This document shows positions 1 to 5,643 of a stretch of DNA of 5,680 bases, one piece after another. Below the pieces are notes generated by a model. The model ran no database searches and had not been told where the DNA came from. It saw only the letters and a program-made list of their open reading frames with translations. The position numbers and the translations under genes were made by a program. Source of the stretch: an uncultured Enterocloster sp. (GTDB lineage Bacteria; Bacillota; Clostridia; Lachnospirales; Lachnospiraceae); NCBI GenBank assembly GCA_944382045.1, contig CALWMT010000177.1:1-5680 (forward strand). Reading direction: 5' to 3'. Position 1 is the first letter of the stretch, and every line of letters begins with the position of its first letter.

Positions 1-1476
1 ACCCTTGCCGCTCTCAGCCCAGACAGACGGCAGGCGCTGATTTCCCGCACCCGGGAATTTTATGCCTGGAGCAGCAGGGATGCCGCCAATGGGGATTTTC
101 TCATCCGCCCCTCCGGCCTTCCCGCGCCTGAGGGTCCAGCAGATTTTTCTGTAACCCGGCAGGATGGCCTCACCCTTTACCTGGCCCCGGTGTCATCCTC
201 CCCGCTGGGAAGCTTTCAGCTGTACTTTGATATCCGCGGCCTTGACTGGGAGGACCGAAAGCTCCTCTCCCTGTACCAGCTCCTCCTCACAGAGCTTGAC
301 ACCCGCCTCCATACCTCCGACGAGCAGAAAACGCTGGAGCAGGAATACCTCCACGGCTGTTCCTTTGACGAGGTCTTCCCCGGGAAAAATGCCGGGGAGA
401 ACAGCCATCCCATACTGAGCGTGTTCTGGTACTGCCTGTCCGAGGATTTCTCCCAGAGCCTGGAGCTTCTTCTCGACATTATGACCGGAGCCGCGTATGA
501 AAACAGGGAACGGATTCTGCAGGTTTTGGAGAAATACCTGCCTGACTACGACCTGGCCAAGCCGGAAAATGCGCCTTCCCTGGCCTCCAGCCTGGCAGAG
601 AGCTATATCCGCCAGGATGCCTGGTTCCGCTATCTCTTAAACAGTCCGGAAATATATGACTTTTTGAAGGGCATCAGGGAGCGGCTTACGCAGGAGCCCT
701 CCTGGATTTGTGAGCTGGCCGGAAAGCTTAAAAGCCTGGCCGTGCGCACCGCGAATCGGACGAACCTTGTATTTCTGGCCGCCGCCGGGGAGGCCGCTCT
801 TCCCTCTATAAGGGAGCAGGCGGCCCGCCTGCTGGGAAAGCTGCCCGAGGCAGGGGATGCTCGGAATGCTGGCAGCCTTCCCCCCAAGGTGCGGCGCATC
901 GGGGCGGTCTGCGACAATCCCTCCCTGGAAATCCGCATGCTGGGCGATTTTAGGAGAAAGCCGGAATTTAAGGGCCGCTATCTCCCCTTCCTCCTAGCGC
1001 TGAGCGACAAGTACCTCCGGCCCGCCGTGCGCTACCAGGGGCAGGCCTATGACAGCGGCATTGATTTTCTGCTGCCGGACGGATATTTTTCCCTGTGGAG
1101 CTGTGCGGACGGGGACGGTGCTTCCACCATTCCCATTTTTCAAAATGCGGGAAGAGCCCTAAAAACACTCTCCATCTCCCAGGAGGATTTGGACGGCTAT
1201 ATTCTCAGCGCCTACGCCCAGGCGCTTCCCCCCGTGGGCCGTCTGGGACGCGCCATGCGCTCCATGCGCCGGCACTTTGCGGGCATTGATGAAAAGGCCC
1301 TTCTGGACATGGCGGCTGACATTCCCCGGGCCTCCCTGGCTGACCAGCAGGATGCCGCCGCTGTAATCCAGACGCTCTTAGAGAATGGTCCCCTGGCAGC
1401 CGCAGGCAGCCGGTCCTGCCTGGAGGCAGCGCAGATGTATTTTGATGAAATCATTCGGATACGCCCTGGTAGTTGA
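1..1476 (+). CDS. M16C (insulinase superfamily) metallopeptidase, presequence-protease-like, C-terminal half; 5' end outside window
   Basis: The frame is open from base 1 to the TGA at 1474-1476 (491 codons), so the start lies upstream. Full-length presequence-protease-like M16C enzymes have roughly 970 residues, so about the C-terminal half is present. The first ~60 visible residues resemble the linker plus the start of the M16C-associated domain (EFYAW, then PLGSFQLYFDIRGL). Further on, KYLRPAVRYQGQAYDSG matches the substrate-binding Arg/Tyr motif of the last M16 domain; R344 and Y350 of the visible protein keep the six-residue spacing known from PreP. The zinc-binding HXXEH motif belongs to the missing N-terminal half. 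The family degrades peptides in a closed chamber made of two M16 halves joined by a linker. Cellular location cannot be judged without the N-terminus. GTG at 190 is in frame but is not the start, because homology continues upstream of it. The next gene has its own promoter. The family call is firm; the substrate is unknown. Confidence 0.86.
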   Translation, partial: TLAALSPDRRQALISRTREFYAWSSRDAANGDFLIRPSGLPAPEGPADFSVTRQDGLTLYLAPVSSSPLGSFQLYFDIRGLDWEDRKLLSLYQLLLTELDTRLHTSDEQKTLEQEYLHGCSFDEVFPGKNAGENSHPILSVFWYCLSEDFSQSLELLLDIMTGAAYENRERILQVLEKYLPDYDLAKPENAPSLASSLAESYIRQDAWFRYLLNSPEIYDFLKGIRERLTQEPSWICELAGKLKSLAVRTANRTNLVFLAAAGEAALPSIREQAARLLGKLPEAGDARNAGSLPPKVRRIGAVCDNPSLEIRMLGDFRRKPEFKGRYLPFLLALSDKYLRPAVRYQGQAYDSGIDFLLPDGYFSLWSCADGDGASTIPIFQNAGRALKTLSISQEDLDGYILSAYAQALPPVGRLGRAMRSMRRHFAGIDEKALLDMAADIPRASLADQQDAAAVIQTLLENGPLAAAGSRSCLEAAQMYFDEIIRIRPGS

Positions 1477-1534
1477 GCGAATATATGGCATATTGTTATA
1501 ATTTTGTCGAATTTTTGTTATTTTTTTATCTAAA

Positions 1535-1562
1535 TTGACAGTCAAAAGAATCGTGCTATAAT
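1535..1562 (+). promoter_or_regulatory. Sigma-A promoter of the aldehyde dehydrogenase-kinase operon
   Basis: A perfect -35 box TTGACA (1535-1540) is followed by a 16-bp spacer and a perfect -10 box TATAAT (1557-1562). TGC directly before the -10 (1554-1556) makes it an extended -10. About 40 bp of very AT-rich DNA upstream (1493-1534) could act as an UP element. Transcription should start near 1568-1570, leaving a leader of about 65 nt before the ATG at 1635. The match is so close to consensus that expression should be high unless a repressor blocks it. Confidence 0.85.
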
Positions 1563-1574
1563 GAGTTTTGAAGG

Positions 1575-1598
1575 GATTGTATTAGAAAAAATACAATC
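1575..1598 (+). promoter_or_regulatory. Perfect 9-bp inverted repeat in the 5' leader (operator or mRNA 5' stem-loop)
   Basis: GATTGTATT (1575-1583) and its exact reverse complement AATACAATC (1590-1598) flank a 6-nt AGAAAA loop. GG at 1573-1574 can also pair with CC at 1601-1602 across a two-base bulge. The repeat begins within a few bases of the predicted transcription start. It could be a repressor operator with TTGTAT/ATACAA half-sites, or a 5'-terminal hairpin that protects the mRNA. No U-run follows, so it is not an intrinsic terminator. The inverted repeat is seen directly; its role is inferred. Confidence 0.6.
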
Positions 1599-1634
1599 AT
1601 CCCGTGCGATTAAAACAGAAAGGAGAGCACAATT

Positions 1635-3131
1635 ATGTCAAGTATGCCAAATGTAACTCTGCAGAACACCTACCAGCTTTTCATCGGCGGCAAGTGGCGG
1701 GACGCCTCGGACGGCGTCACCTTCACCACCTCCTGCCCGGCCAACGGGGCGCCTCTTGCCAAGTGCGCGGAGGCCACCCGGGATGACGTGGACTTAGCTG
1801 TGCAGGAGGCCTGGAAAGCCTTCGCCTCCTGGAAGCACGTGACAGTCAATGAGCGGGCCGCCATCCTCAACAAGATTGCGGACATCATCGATGCCAATAC
1901 GGAGCACCTGGCTATGGTGGAGTCCTTGGACAACGGCAAGCCCATCCGCGAGACCATGGCCGTGGACATTCCCATGGCAGCCCAGCATTTCCGCTATTTC
2001 GCCGGCTGCATCATGGCGGAGGAGGGAAGCGCCAAGATGCTGGACGAGAATACCCTGAGCCTGATTCTCCGGGAGCCCATCGGCGTGGTGGGCCAGATTG
2101 TTCCCTGGAACTTCCCCTTCCTCATGGCGGCCTGGAAGCTGGCTCCGGTTCTTGCCAGCGGCTGCTGCACCGTATTTAAGCCCTCCAGCACCACACCCTT
2201 AAGCGTTCTGGAGCTGGCCCGCCTGGTGCAGGATGTAATCCCCGCAGGCGTGTTCAACGTCATCACCGGCTCCGGCTCAAAATCCGGACAATATATGCTG
2301 GAGCACAAGGGCTTCCGCAAGCTGGCCTTCACCGGTTCCACGGAGGTGGGGCGGAACGTTGCCGCCGCTGCGGCTGACAAGCTGATTCCCGCCACATTGG
2401 AGCTGGGCGGCAAATCCGCCAATATTTTCTTTGAGGACTGCAATTGGGAGCAGGCCATGGACGGCCTGCAGATGGGCATCCTCTTTAATCAGGGGCAGGT
2501 CTGCTGCGCAGGCTCCCGTGTCTTTGTCCAGGAGAGCATCTATGACCGCTTCGTGGAGGACGCGGTAAAGCGCTTCAATCAGGTTAAGGTGGGGCTTCCC
2601 TGGGAGGCGGACACCCAGATGGGCAGCCAGATAAATAAGGGACAGATGCATAAGATTCTCCGCTATGTGGAGCTGGCCAAAGAGGAGGGCGCCAAGGTGC
2701 TCTGCGGCGGCGTTCAGGATACGGACGGCGAGCTGGCGGAAGGCTGCTTCCTGCGTCCCACCCTGCTGGGCGATGTGGACAACCATATGCGGGTGGCCCA
2801 GGAGGAGATTTTCGGGCCGGTGGCCTGCGTTATCAAATTCAAGACCGAGGATGAGGTCATCGCCATGGCCAACGACAGCGAGTACGGCTTGGGCGGCGCG
2901 GTCTGGACCAGAGATATCAACCGGGCCATCCGGGTGGCCAGAGGCGTAGAGACCGGGCGCATGTGGGTCAACACCTACAACTCCATCCCCGAGGGCGCTC
3001 CCTTCGGCGGCTACAAGACCTCCGGCATCGGCCGGGAGACCCACAAGGTGATCCTGGACCATTATACACAGATGAAGAATATTATGATTAATATCGGCGA
3101 GACGCCTACGGGATTTTATCCGGTGAAGTAA
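1635..3131 (+). CDS. NAD(P)-dependent aldehyde dehydrogenase, AldB/ExaC-like
   Basis: The 498-residue product has the usual length of a class I/II aldehyde dehydrogenase, a cytoplasmic enzyme oxidising aldehydes to carboxylic acids. Visible motifs are PWNFP with oxyanion-hole Asn159, FKPS with Lys182, the cofactor loop FTGSTEVG (232-239), LELGGK with general base Glu256, GQVCCAGSR with catalytic Cys290 (Cys291 beside it), and EEIFGP with cofactor-binding Glu391. The C-terminus (SGIGRETHK near 463-471) closely resembles E. coli AldB, which oxidises acetaldehyde and related aldehydes. Where NAD-specific ALDH2 has Glu195 (KVAE), this protein has Ser185 (KPSS), as NADP-linked members such as GabD do, so NADP+ use is possible. 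The start is set by AAAGGAG at 1619-1625, 9 nt before ATG. Codon use is strongly GC-ending, as in a well-expressed gene. The FGGY kinase follows after 52 bp with no terminator, so co-transcription is likely. The family is certain; the natural aldehyde is not known. Confidence 0.96.
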   Translation: MSSMPNVTLQNTYQLFIGGKWRDASDGVTFTTSCPANGAPLAKCAEATRDDVDLAVQEAWKAFASWKHVTVNERAAILNKIADIIDANTEHLAMVESLDNGKPIRETMAVDIPMAAQHFRYFAGCIMAEEGSAKMLDENTLSLILREPIGVVGQIVPWNFPFLMAAWKLAPVLASGCCTVFKPSSTTPLSVLELARLVQDVIPAGVFNVITGSGSKSGQYMLEHKGFRKLAFTGSTEVGRNVAAAAADKLIPATLELGGKSANIFFEDCNWEQAMDGLQMGILFNQGQVCCAGSRVFVQESIYDRFVEDAVKRFNQVKVGLPWEADTQMGSQINKGQMHKILRYVELAKEEGAKVLCGGVQDTDGELAEGCFLRPTLLGDVDNHMRVAQEEIFGPVACVIKFKTEDEVIAMANDSEYGLGGAVWTRDINRAIRVARGVETGRMWVNTYNSIPEGAPFGGYKTSGIGRETHKVILDHYTQMKNIMINIGETPTGFYPVK

Positions 3132-3170
3132 CGCAGTGTCCGCGTCAAGGCCTGCGCTTGCTGGATGTGG

Positions 3171-3178
3171 AAAAGGAG
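3171..3178 (+). promoter_or_regulatory. Ribosome binding site that sets the kinase start
   Basis: AAAAGGAG lies 5 nt before the ATG at 3184. The frame is open further upstream to a GTG at 3136, but those 16 extra codons have no ribosome binding site and precede the conserved kinase N-terminus (MNYYLGIDNGGTTTK), so ATG 3184 is preferred. Confidence 0.85.
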
Positions 3179-3183
3179 CTGGC

Positions 3184-4674
3184 ATGAATTATTATCTTGG
3201 AATTGACAATGGAGGAACCACAACGAAGGCGGCCCTGTTTGATGAACAGGGCCGCCAGGCCGGAGCGGCCGAGGAATTTACGCAGGCCGTCTATCCCCAG
3301 CCTGGCTTTGCCGAGCGTGATATGGAAGAGATGTGGGAGGCCAACTGCCGTGTGATTCGGAGGGTTATCGAATCCACTGGCATCGATCCCGCCCAGATCC
3401 GTGCCGCCGCCGTCTGCGGCCATGGCAAGGGACTATATCTGTGGGGCCAGGACAATGCGCCTGTGCGCGCCGGCATTCTCTCCGCAGATAACCGCGCTTA
3501 TTCCTATCCGGCCGCATGGCGTGCGGACGGCAGGGAGAAGGCGGTTTCTGCTTATACCTGCCAGCATATAATGGCCTGCCAGCCCATTCCCCTGCTTGCC
3601 TGGCTCCGCGATCATGAGCCGGAAAGTCTCCGGCATATAAAATATATTTTTTCCTGCAAGGACTATATCCGGTTCCGTCTGACAGGCGGGGCCTATGCGG
3701 AGCGCACAGATTATTCCGGCAGCGGGCTGCTGAACCTGTACACCGGGGAATATGACGCACGTATTCTCGAGGCCTTTGGCCTCGAGAAGCTTTCCTGTGC
3801 GCTCCCTCCGTTAAAAAATGCAGCTGATCTCTGCGGATATGTGACAGAGGAAGCCGCAAAACGGACCGGCCTCAGAGCCGGTACGCCGGTTGCCGGCGGG
3901 ATGTTCGACATCGATGCCTGTGCTCTGTCCGCAGCTGTAACCAGTCCCAATCAGGTATGTATGGCCGCAGGCACCTGGAGTATCAACGAGTGTATCCTCC
4001 CTCAGCCCATAGCAGATGGAAGAGTGCTGATGAATTCTCTGTTCTGTCTCCCGGGATGGTATCTCATCGAGGAGTCCAGTGCTACAAGTGCGGCGAATCT
4101 GGCCTGGTATCTCCGAAATCTGGCGCCAGAGGCCGATGATATTTATAGGGAAATCAATCGGGAGGCTGCCTCTGTCTCCCCAGAGGACTCCTGTCCGATT
4201 TTTCTTCCGTTTATTATGGCCAGCAATGTGCATCCCAACGCGAAGGGCTCCTTTGTGGGAATTACTGCCTATCACACAAGGGCTCATATGGTGCGCAGCA
4301 TCTATGAGGGAATCGCATTCTCCCACCGCTGGCATTATGAAAAGCTCCGGCGCTGTATGGACAGGGATCCCGACAGTATCCGGCTGACAGGAGGGGCCGC
4401 ACGGTCAAATGTCTGGGTGCAGATTTTTGCCGATGTACTGAAGCTGCCCGTCCGGACATCCTCGATCACAGAGACCGGCGCCCACGGCTGTGCGATCGCG
4501 GCCGCCGCGGCCATGGGGGATTATAATGACATCCCCTCTGCCGTCAATGCCATGACTCATCTTTCCGATCCGGTACTGCCGCAAAGCCAGTATTTTGCCG
4601 CCTACGACAAAAAATATTCCCTGTATAAGCGCGTGATTGAGGCGCTGGAGCCTGTGTGGGACAGCTTTTTGTAA
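3184..4674 (+). CDS. FGGY-family carbohydrate kinase, L-xylulose kinase (LyxK)-like
   Basis: The 496-residue product has the normal FGGY kinase length. These cytoplasmic enzymes transfer the ATP gamma-phosphate to a sugar or polyol. The N-terminal FGGY domain (about 4-240) opens with the phosphate-binding loop IDNGGTTTK (Asp8, Thr12-Thr14). Substrate-site motifs GHGKG (79-83) and SADNRA (100-105) follow. The C-terminal domain holds the likely catalytic base Asp242 in GGMFDIDA, the GTW motif (263-265), YEGIAFSH (374-381) and the nucleotide-site loop LTGGAARSNVW (401-411). The stretch YPQPGFAERDMEEMW (37-51) and the HTRAH motif (364-368) closely resemble E. coli LyxK, making L-xylulose or a related ketose the best guess. 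Other FGGY substrates, such as other pentuloses or polyols, cannot be excluded. Codon use is more mixed and more A/T-ending than in the preceding dehydrogenase. The gene lies 52 bp after the dehydrogenase and most likely shares its promoter. The family is certain; the substrate is an inference from similarity. Confidence 0.93.
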   Translation: MNYYLGIDNGGTTTKAALFDEQGRQAGAAEEFTQAVYPQPGFAERDMEEMWEANCRVIRRVIESTGIDPAQIRAAAVCGHGKGLYLWGQDNAPVRAGILSADNRAYSYPAAWRADGREKAVSAYTCQHIMACQPIPLLAWLRDHEPESLRHIKYIFSCKDYIRFRLTGGAYAERTDYSGSGLLNLYTGEYDARILEAFGLEKLSCALPPLKNAADLCGYVTEEAAKRTGLRAGTPVAGGMFDIDACALSAAVTSPNQVCMAAGTWSINECILPQPIADGRVLMNSLFCLPGWYLIEESSATSAANLAWYLRNLAPEADDIYREINREAASVSPEDSCPIFLPFIMASNVHPNAKGSFVGITAYHTRAHMVRSIYEGIAFSHRWHYEKLRRCMDRDPDSIRLTGGAARSNVWVQIFADVLKLPVRTSSITETGAHGCAIAAAAAMGDYNDIPSAVNAMTHLSDPVLPQSQYFAAYDKKYSLYKRVIEALEPVWDSFL

Positions 4675-4691
4675 AAGCGTGGTCCGTTTAT

Positions 4692-5067
4692 TTACGTTTT
4701 CTTTCGGGCAGAATCTTCCAGCATTTGTTTCACTACTCTGTCAAAGTCCGAGGTAATTTGCTGATGTTTATTAAACACTTCATACTCTGCCTCCGCTTTT
4801 TCCTTTGCTGCTTTTCTGGAAATACTGCCCTTATCCTTTAAAATATCATATCTCCTGAATGCGAGAAACTCATTAACGCTGCCAGAAAATTCCTCCATTG
4901 TAAACGTATTTTCACGCTCAATTAAATCTTCAATCTTGTTGAACTACTCGAATTTTTCGAGCAGTTGCTTCTTCCTGCAACTCCTCTGTTTTATATATTT
5001 CTTTCAGATGATAATTAATCGTGTGACTTTCAACACCGAACAACTCCCCTCTTATCCCCCAAAAATA
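4692..5067 (-). pseudogene. Decayed RhuM-family gene: N- and C-terminal pieces fused by an internal deletion
   Basis: Two pieces on the minus strand resemble RhuM, a family named after a Salmonella pathogenicity-island protein of unknown function and often found near restriction-modification genes or mobile elements. The N-terminal piece (about 5067 down to TGA at 4930-4932) includes LFGVESHTINYHLKEIY and ELQEEATARKIRVVQ, matching the family's helix-turn-helix-like N-terminus. The C-terminal piece, in another frame (4943 down to TAA at 4692-4694), runs from FNKIEDLIERENTFTMEEF through NEFLAFRRYDILKDKG and EKAEAEYEVFN to ITSDFDRVVKQML, the family's C-terminal end. Intact members have about 330 residues. 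Only some 45 and 83 remain, so roughly 200 central residues are missing. A TAG at 4944-4946 closes the C-terminal frame upstream. The ATG at 4896-4898 could open a 68-codon frame, but no ribosome binding site precedes it, so expression is unlikely. No ATG opens the N-terminal piece. RhuM recognition is from remembered family sequence. Confidence 0.75.
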
Positions 5068-5070
5068 GGT

Positions 5071-5111
5071 TGAGCCGGCAAACCTGGCCACCCGCCAAGT
5101 CCACCGGCTTA
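5071..5111. repeat. Imperfect palindrome with two nested stems, possible small repeat element or mobile-element end
   Basis: AGCCGG (5073-5078) pairs with CCGGCT (5104-5109). Inside, after a symmetric 3-by-3 internal loop, ACCTGGC (5082-5088) pairs with GCCAAGT (5094-5100) with one C-A mismatch around a CACCC loop. That gives 12 pairs over 16-base arms. Outer bases 5071-5072 and 5110-5111 add a G-T and a T-A pair. It is much more GC-rich than its surroundings and lies directly upstream of the rhuM N-terminal piece. No clean T-run directly follows on either strand, so it is not a clear terminator. The structure is seen directly; its nature is unknown. Confidence 0.55.
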
Positions 5112-5125
5112 GTAAGGAATTTACT
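5111..5125. repeat. Small inverted repeat next to the large palindrome
   Basis: AGTAA (5111-5115) and TTACT (5121-5125) flank a GGAAT loop. This 5-bp stem directly abuts the large palindrome, so the two hairpins may form one structured element. Alone it is short enough to arise by chance. Confidence 0.3.
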
Positions 5126-5270
5126 CTATGTAAAAAGCTCTGACTGCTTGTTTATGTCTAAGAGTATAGAGGATATTTGTGACAGAAGTTTGGACAGATG
5201 CTAAAGCATTTCTAAAGAGATTTAAAATGCTATAACCAATTTCTACAGAATTCCTTTCGTTTTTCTTTCG
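5126..5270. other. AT-rich non-coding stretch upstream of the padR promoter
   Basis: No gene is visible here on either strand. The minus-strand frame of the rhuM N-terminal piece runs back to a TAA at 5152-5154 without an ATG. A short dyad, ATGCT-AA-AGCAT, lies at 5198-5209, and a further ATGCT occurs at 5227-5231. The right end (5251-5270) is T-rich and abuts the padR -35 box. Together with the rhuM remnant and the palindrome, this accounts for the whole gap between the kinase and padR. Confidence 0.5.
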
Positions 5271-5299
5271 TTGACATATAATATTATATGCTGTATAGT
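5271..5299 (+). promoter_or_regulatory. Sigma-A promoter of the padR-DUF1700 operon
   Basis: TTGACA (5271-5276), a 17-bp spacer and TATAGT (5294-5299) make a strong vegetative promoter. Transcription should begin near 5306, giving a leader of only about 17 nt before the ATG at 5323. The spacer is almost filled by a palindrome, described separately, which suggests repression at this site. Confidence 0.82.
5275..5290. promoter_or_regulatory. Perfect 16-bp palindrome in the padR promoter spacer, candidate PadR operator
   Basis: CATATAATATTATATG is its own exact reverse complement. It overlaps the last two bases of the -35 box and covers most of the spacer. A second dyad, TATGCT (5287-5292) and AGCATA (5303-5308), spans the -10 box. 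PadR repressors commonly bind AT-rich dyads in their own promoters, so autoregulation is the natural reading. The inner part is only A and T, which raises the chance of coincidence. Confidence 0.5.
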
Positions 5300-5310
5300 A
5301 TTAGCATAAC

Positions 5311-5316
5311 GGAGGG
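5311..5316 (+). promoter_or_regulatory. Ribosome binding site that sets the padR start
   Basis: GGAGGG lies directly against an ATG at 5317, which leaves no spacer. The second in-frame ATG at 5323 is 7 nt from the GGAGG core (5311-5315), the normal spacing. The start at 5323 also gives the MVFNTG beginning familiar from small PadR proteins. Confidence 0.8.
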
Positions 5317-5322
5317 ATGCTT

Positions 5323-5643
5323 ATGGTATTTAATACAGGCTCCGCCCTCCTGGACGCCATCGTGCTTGCGGTGGCCTCCAGGGACGCGGAGGGAACCTAC
5401 GGGTACAAGATCACCCAGGATGTGCGCCAGGCCATCGACATATCGGAATCCACCCTGTACCCCGTGCTGCGCCGCCTTCAGAAGGAGGAGTGCCTTGCGG
5501 TGCAGGATGTGGCAATCGACGGGAGGAACCGGCGGTATTACCGGCTGACAGAGAAGGGGCGGGCCCAGTTAAAGCTCTACCGGGGCGAGTGGGCCGCATA
5601 TTCGCAGAAGATCAGCCGCATATTTAAGGAGGCCAGGCTATGA
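5323..5643 (+). CDS. PadR-family transcriptional repressor (small, DUF1700-linked type)
   Basis: The 106-residue product is a winged-helix regulator of the short PadR class, cytoplasmic and normally a DNA-binding dimer. Motifs in order are YGYKITQDV (26-34), the recognition helix region SESTLYPVLRRLQ (41-53), and the wing GRNRRYYRLTEKG (67-79). A C-terminal helix of about 25 residues follows, the usual dimerisation element. Its TGA overlaps the next start as ATGA (5640-5643), so it is translationally coupled to a DUF1700 gene. This is a common arrangement in Firmicutes, in which PadR controls its own operon and a membrane-associated partner. The palindrome in its promoter fits autoregulation. 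An ATG six bases upstream would add two residues but has no proper ribosome binding site spacing. The inducing signal cannot be read from the sequence. Confidence 0.95.
   Translation: MVFNTGSALLDAIVLAVASRDAEGTYGYKITQDVRQAIDISESTLYPVLRRLQKEECLAVQDVAIDGRNRRYYRLTEKGRAQLKLYRGEWAAYSQKISRIFKEARL

Noticed and set aside
1497..1502. A second TATAAT upstream of the dehydrogenase promoter.
   Set aside because: No -35-like box lies 16-18 bp before it; AT-rich DNA produces this word easily.
1480..1528. AATAT/ATATT stem followed downstream by T-rich DNA as a terminator for the peptidase gene.
   Set aside because: The stem contains only A-T pairs and is too far from the T-rich run.
3136..3183. Upstream GTG start giving a kinase 16 residues longer.
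   Set aside because: No ribosome binding site precedes it, while the ATG at 3184 has AAAAGGAG at 5 nt and begins the conserved N-terminus.
2277..3185. Long open frame on the minus strand opposite the dehydrogenase gene (302 codons).
   Set aside because: It mirrors the GC-rich codon structure of the sense gene, shows no recognisable motif, and lies entirely opposite a certain gene.
3811..4335. Minus-strand open frame of 174 codons within the kinase gene.
   Set aside because: Antisense shadow of a well-supported kinase, with no family resemblance.
4664..4678. GCTTTT-TGT-AAAAGC hairpin across the kinase stop codon as a terminator.
   Set aside because: The stem is short and AT-rich with no clean T-run after it, so termination cannot be supported.
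4656..4841. Plus-strand open frame of 61 codons after the kinase, rich in Phe, Leu and Cys.
   Set aside because: It is antisense to the rhuM C-terminal piece and has no ribosome binding site; its hydrophobicity follows from the Lys/Glu-rich opposite strand.
4692..4898. The rhuM C-terminal piece as an intact 68-residue gene.
   Set aside because: No ribosome binding site precedes its ATG, and family similarity continues upstream of the ATG to a frame break, which marks it as a remnant.
5317..5322. ATG at 5317 as the padR start.
   Set aside because: It touches the ribosome binding site; the ATG at 5323 has proper spacing.
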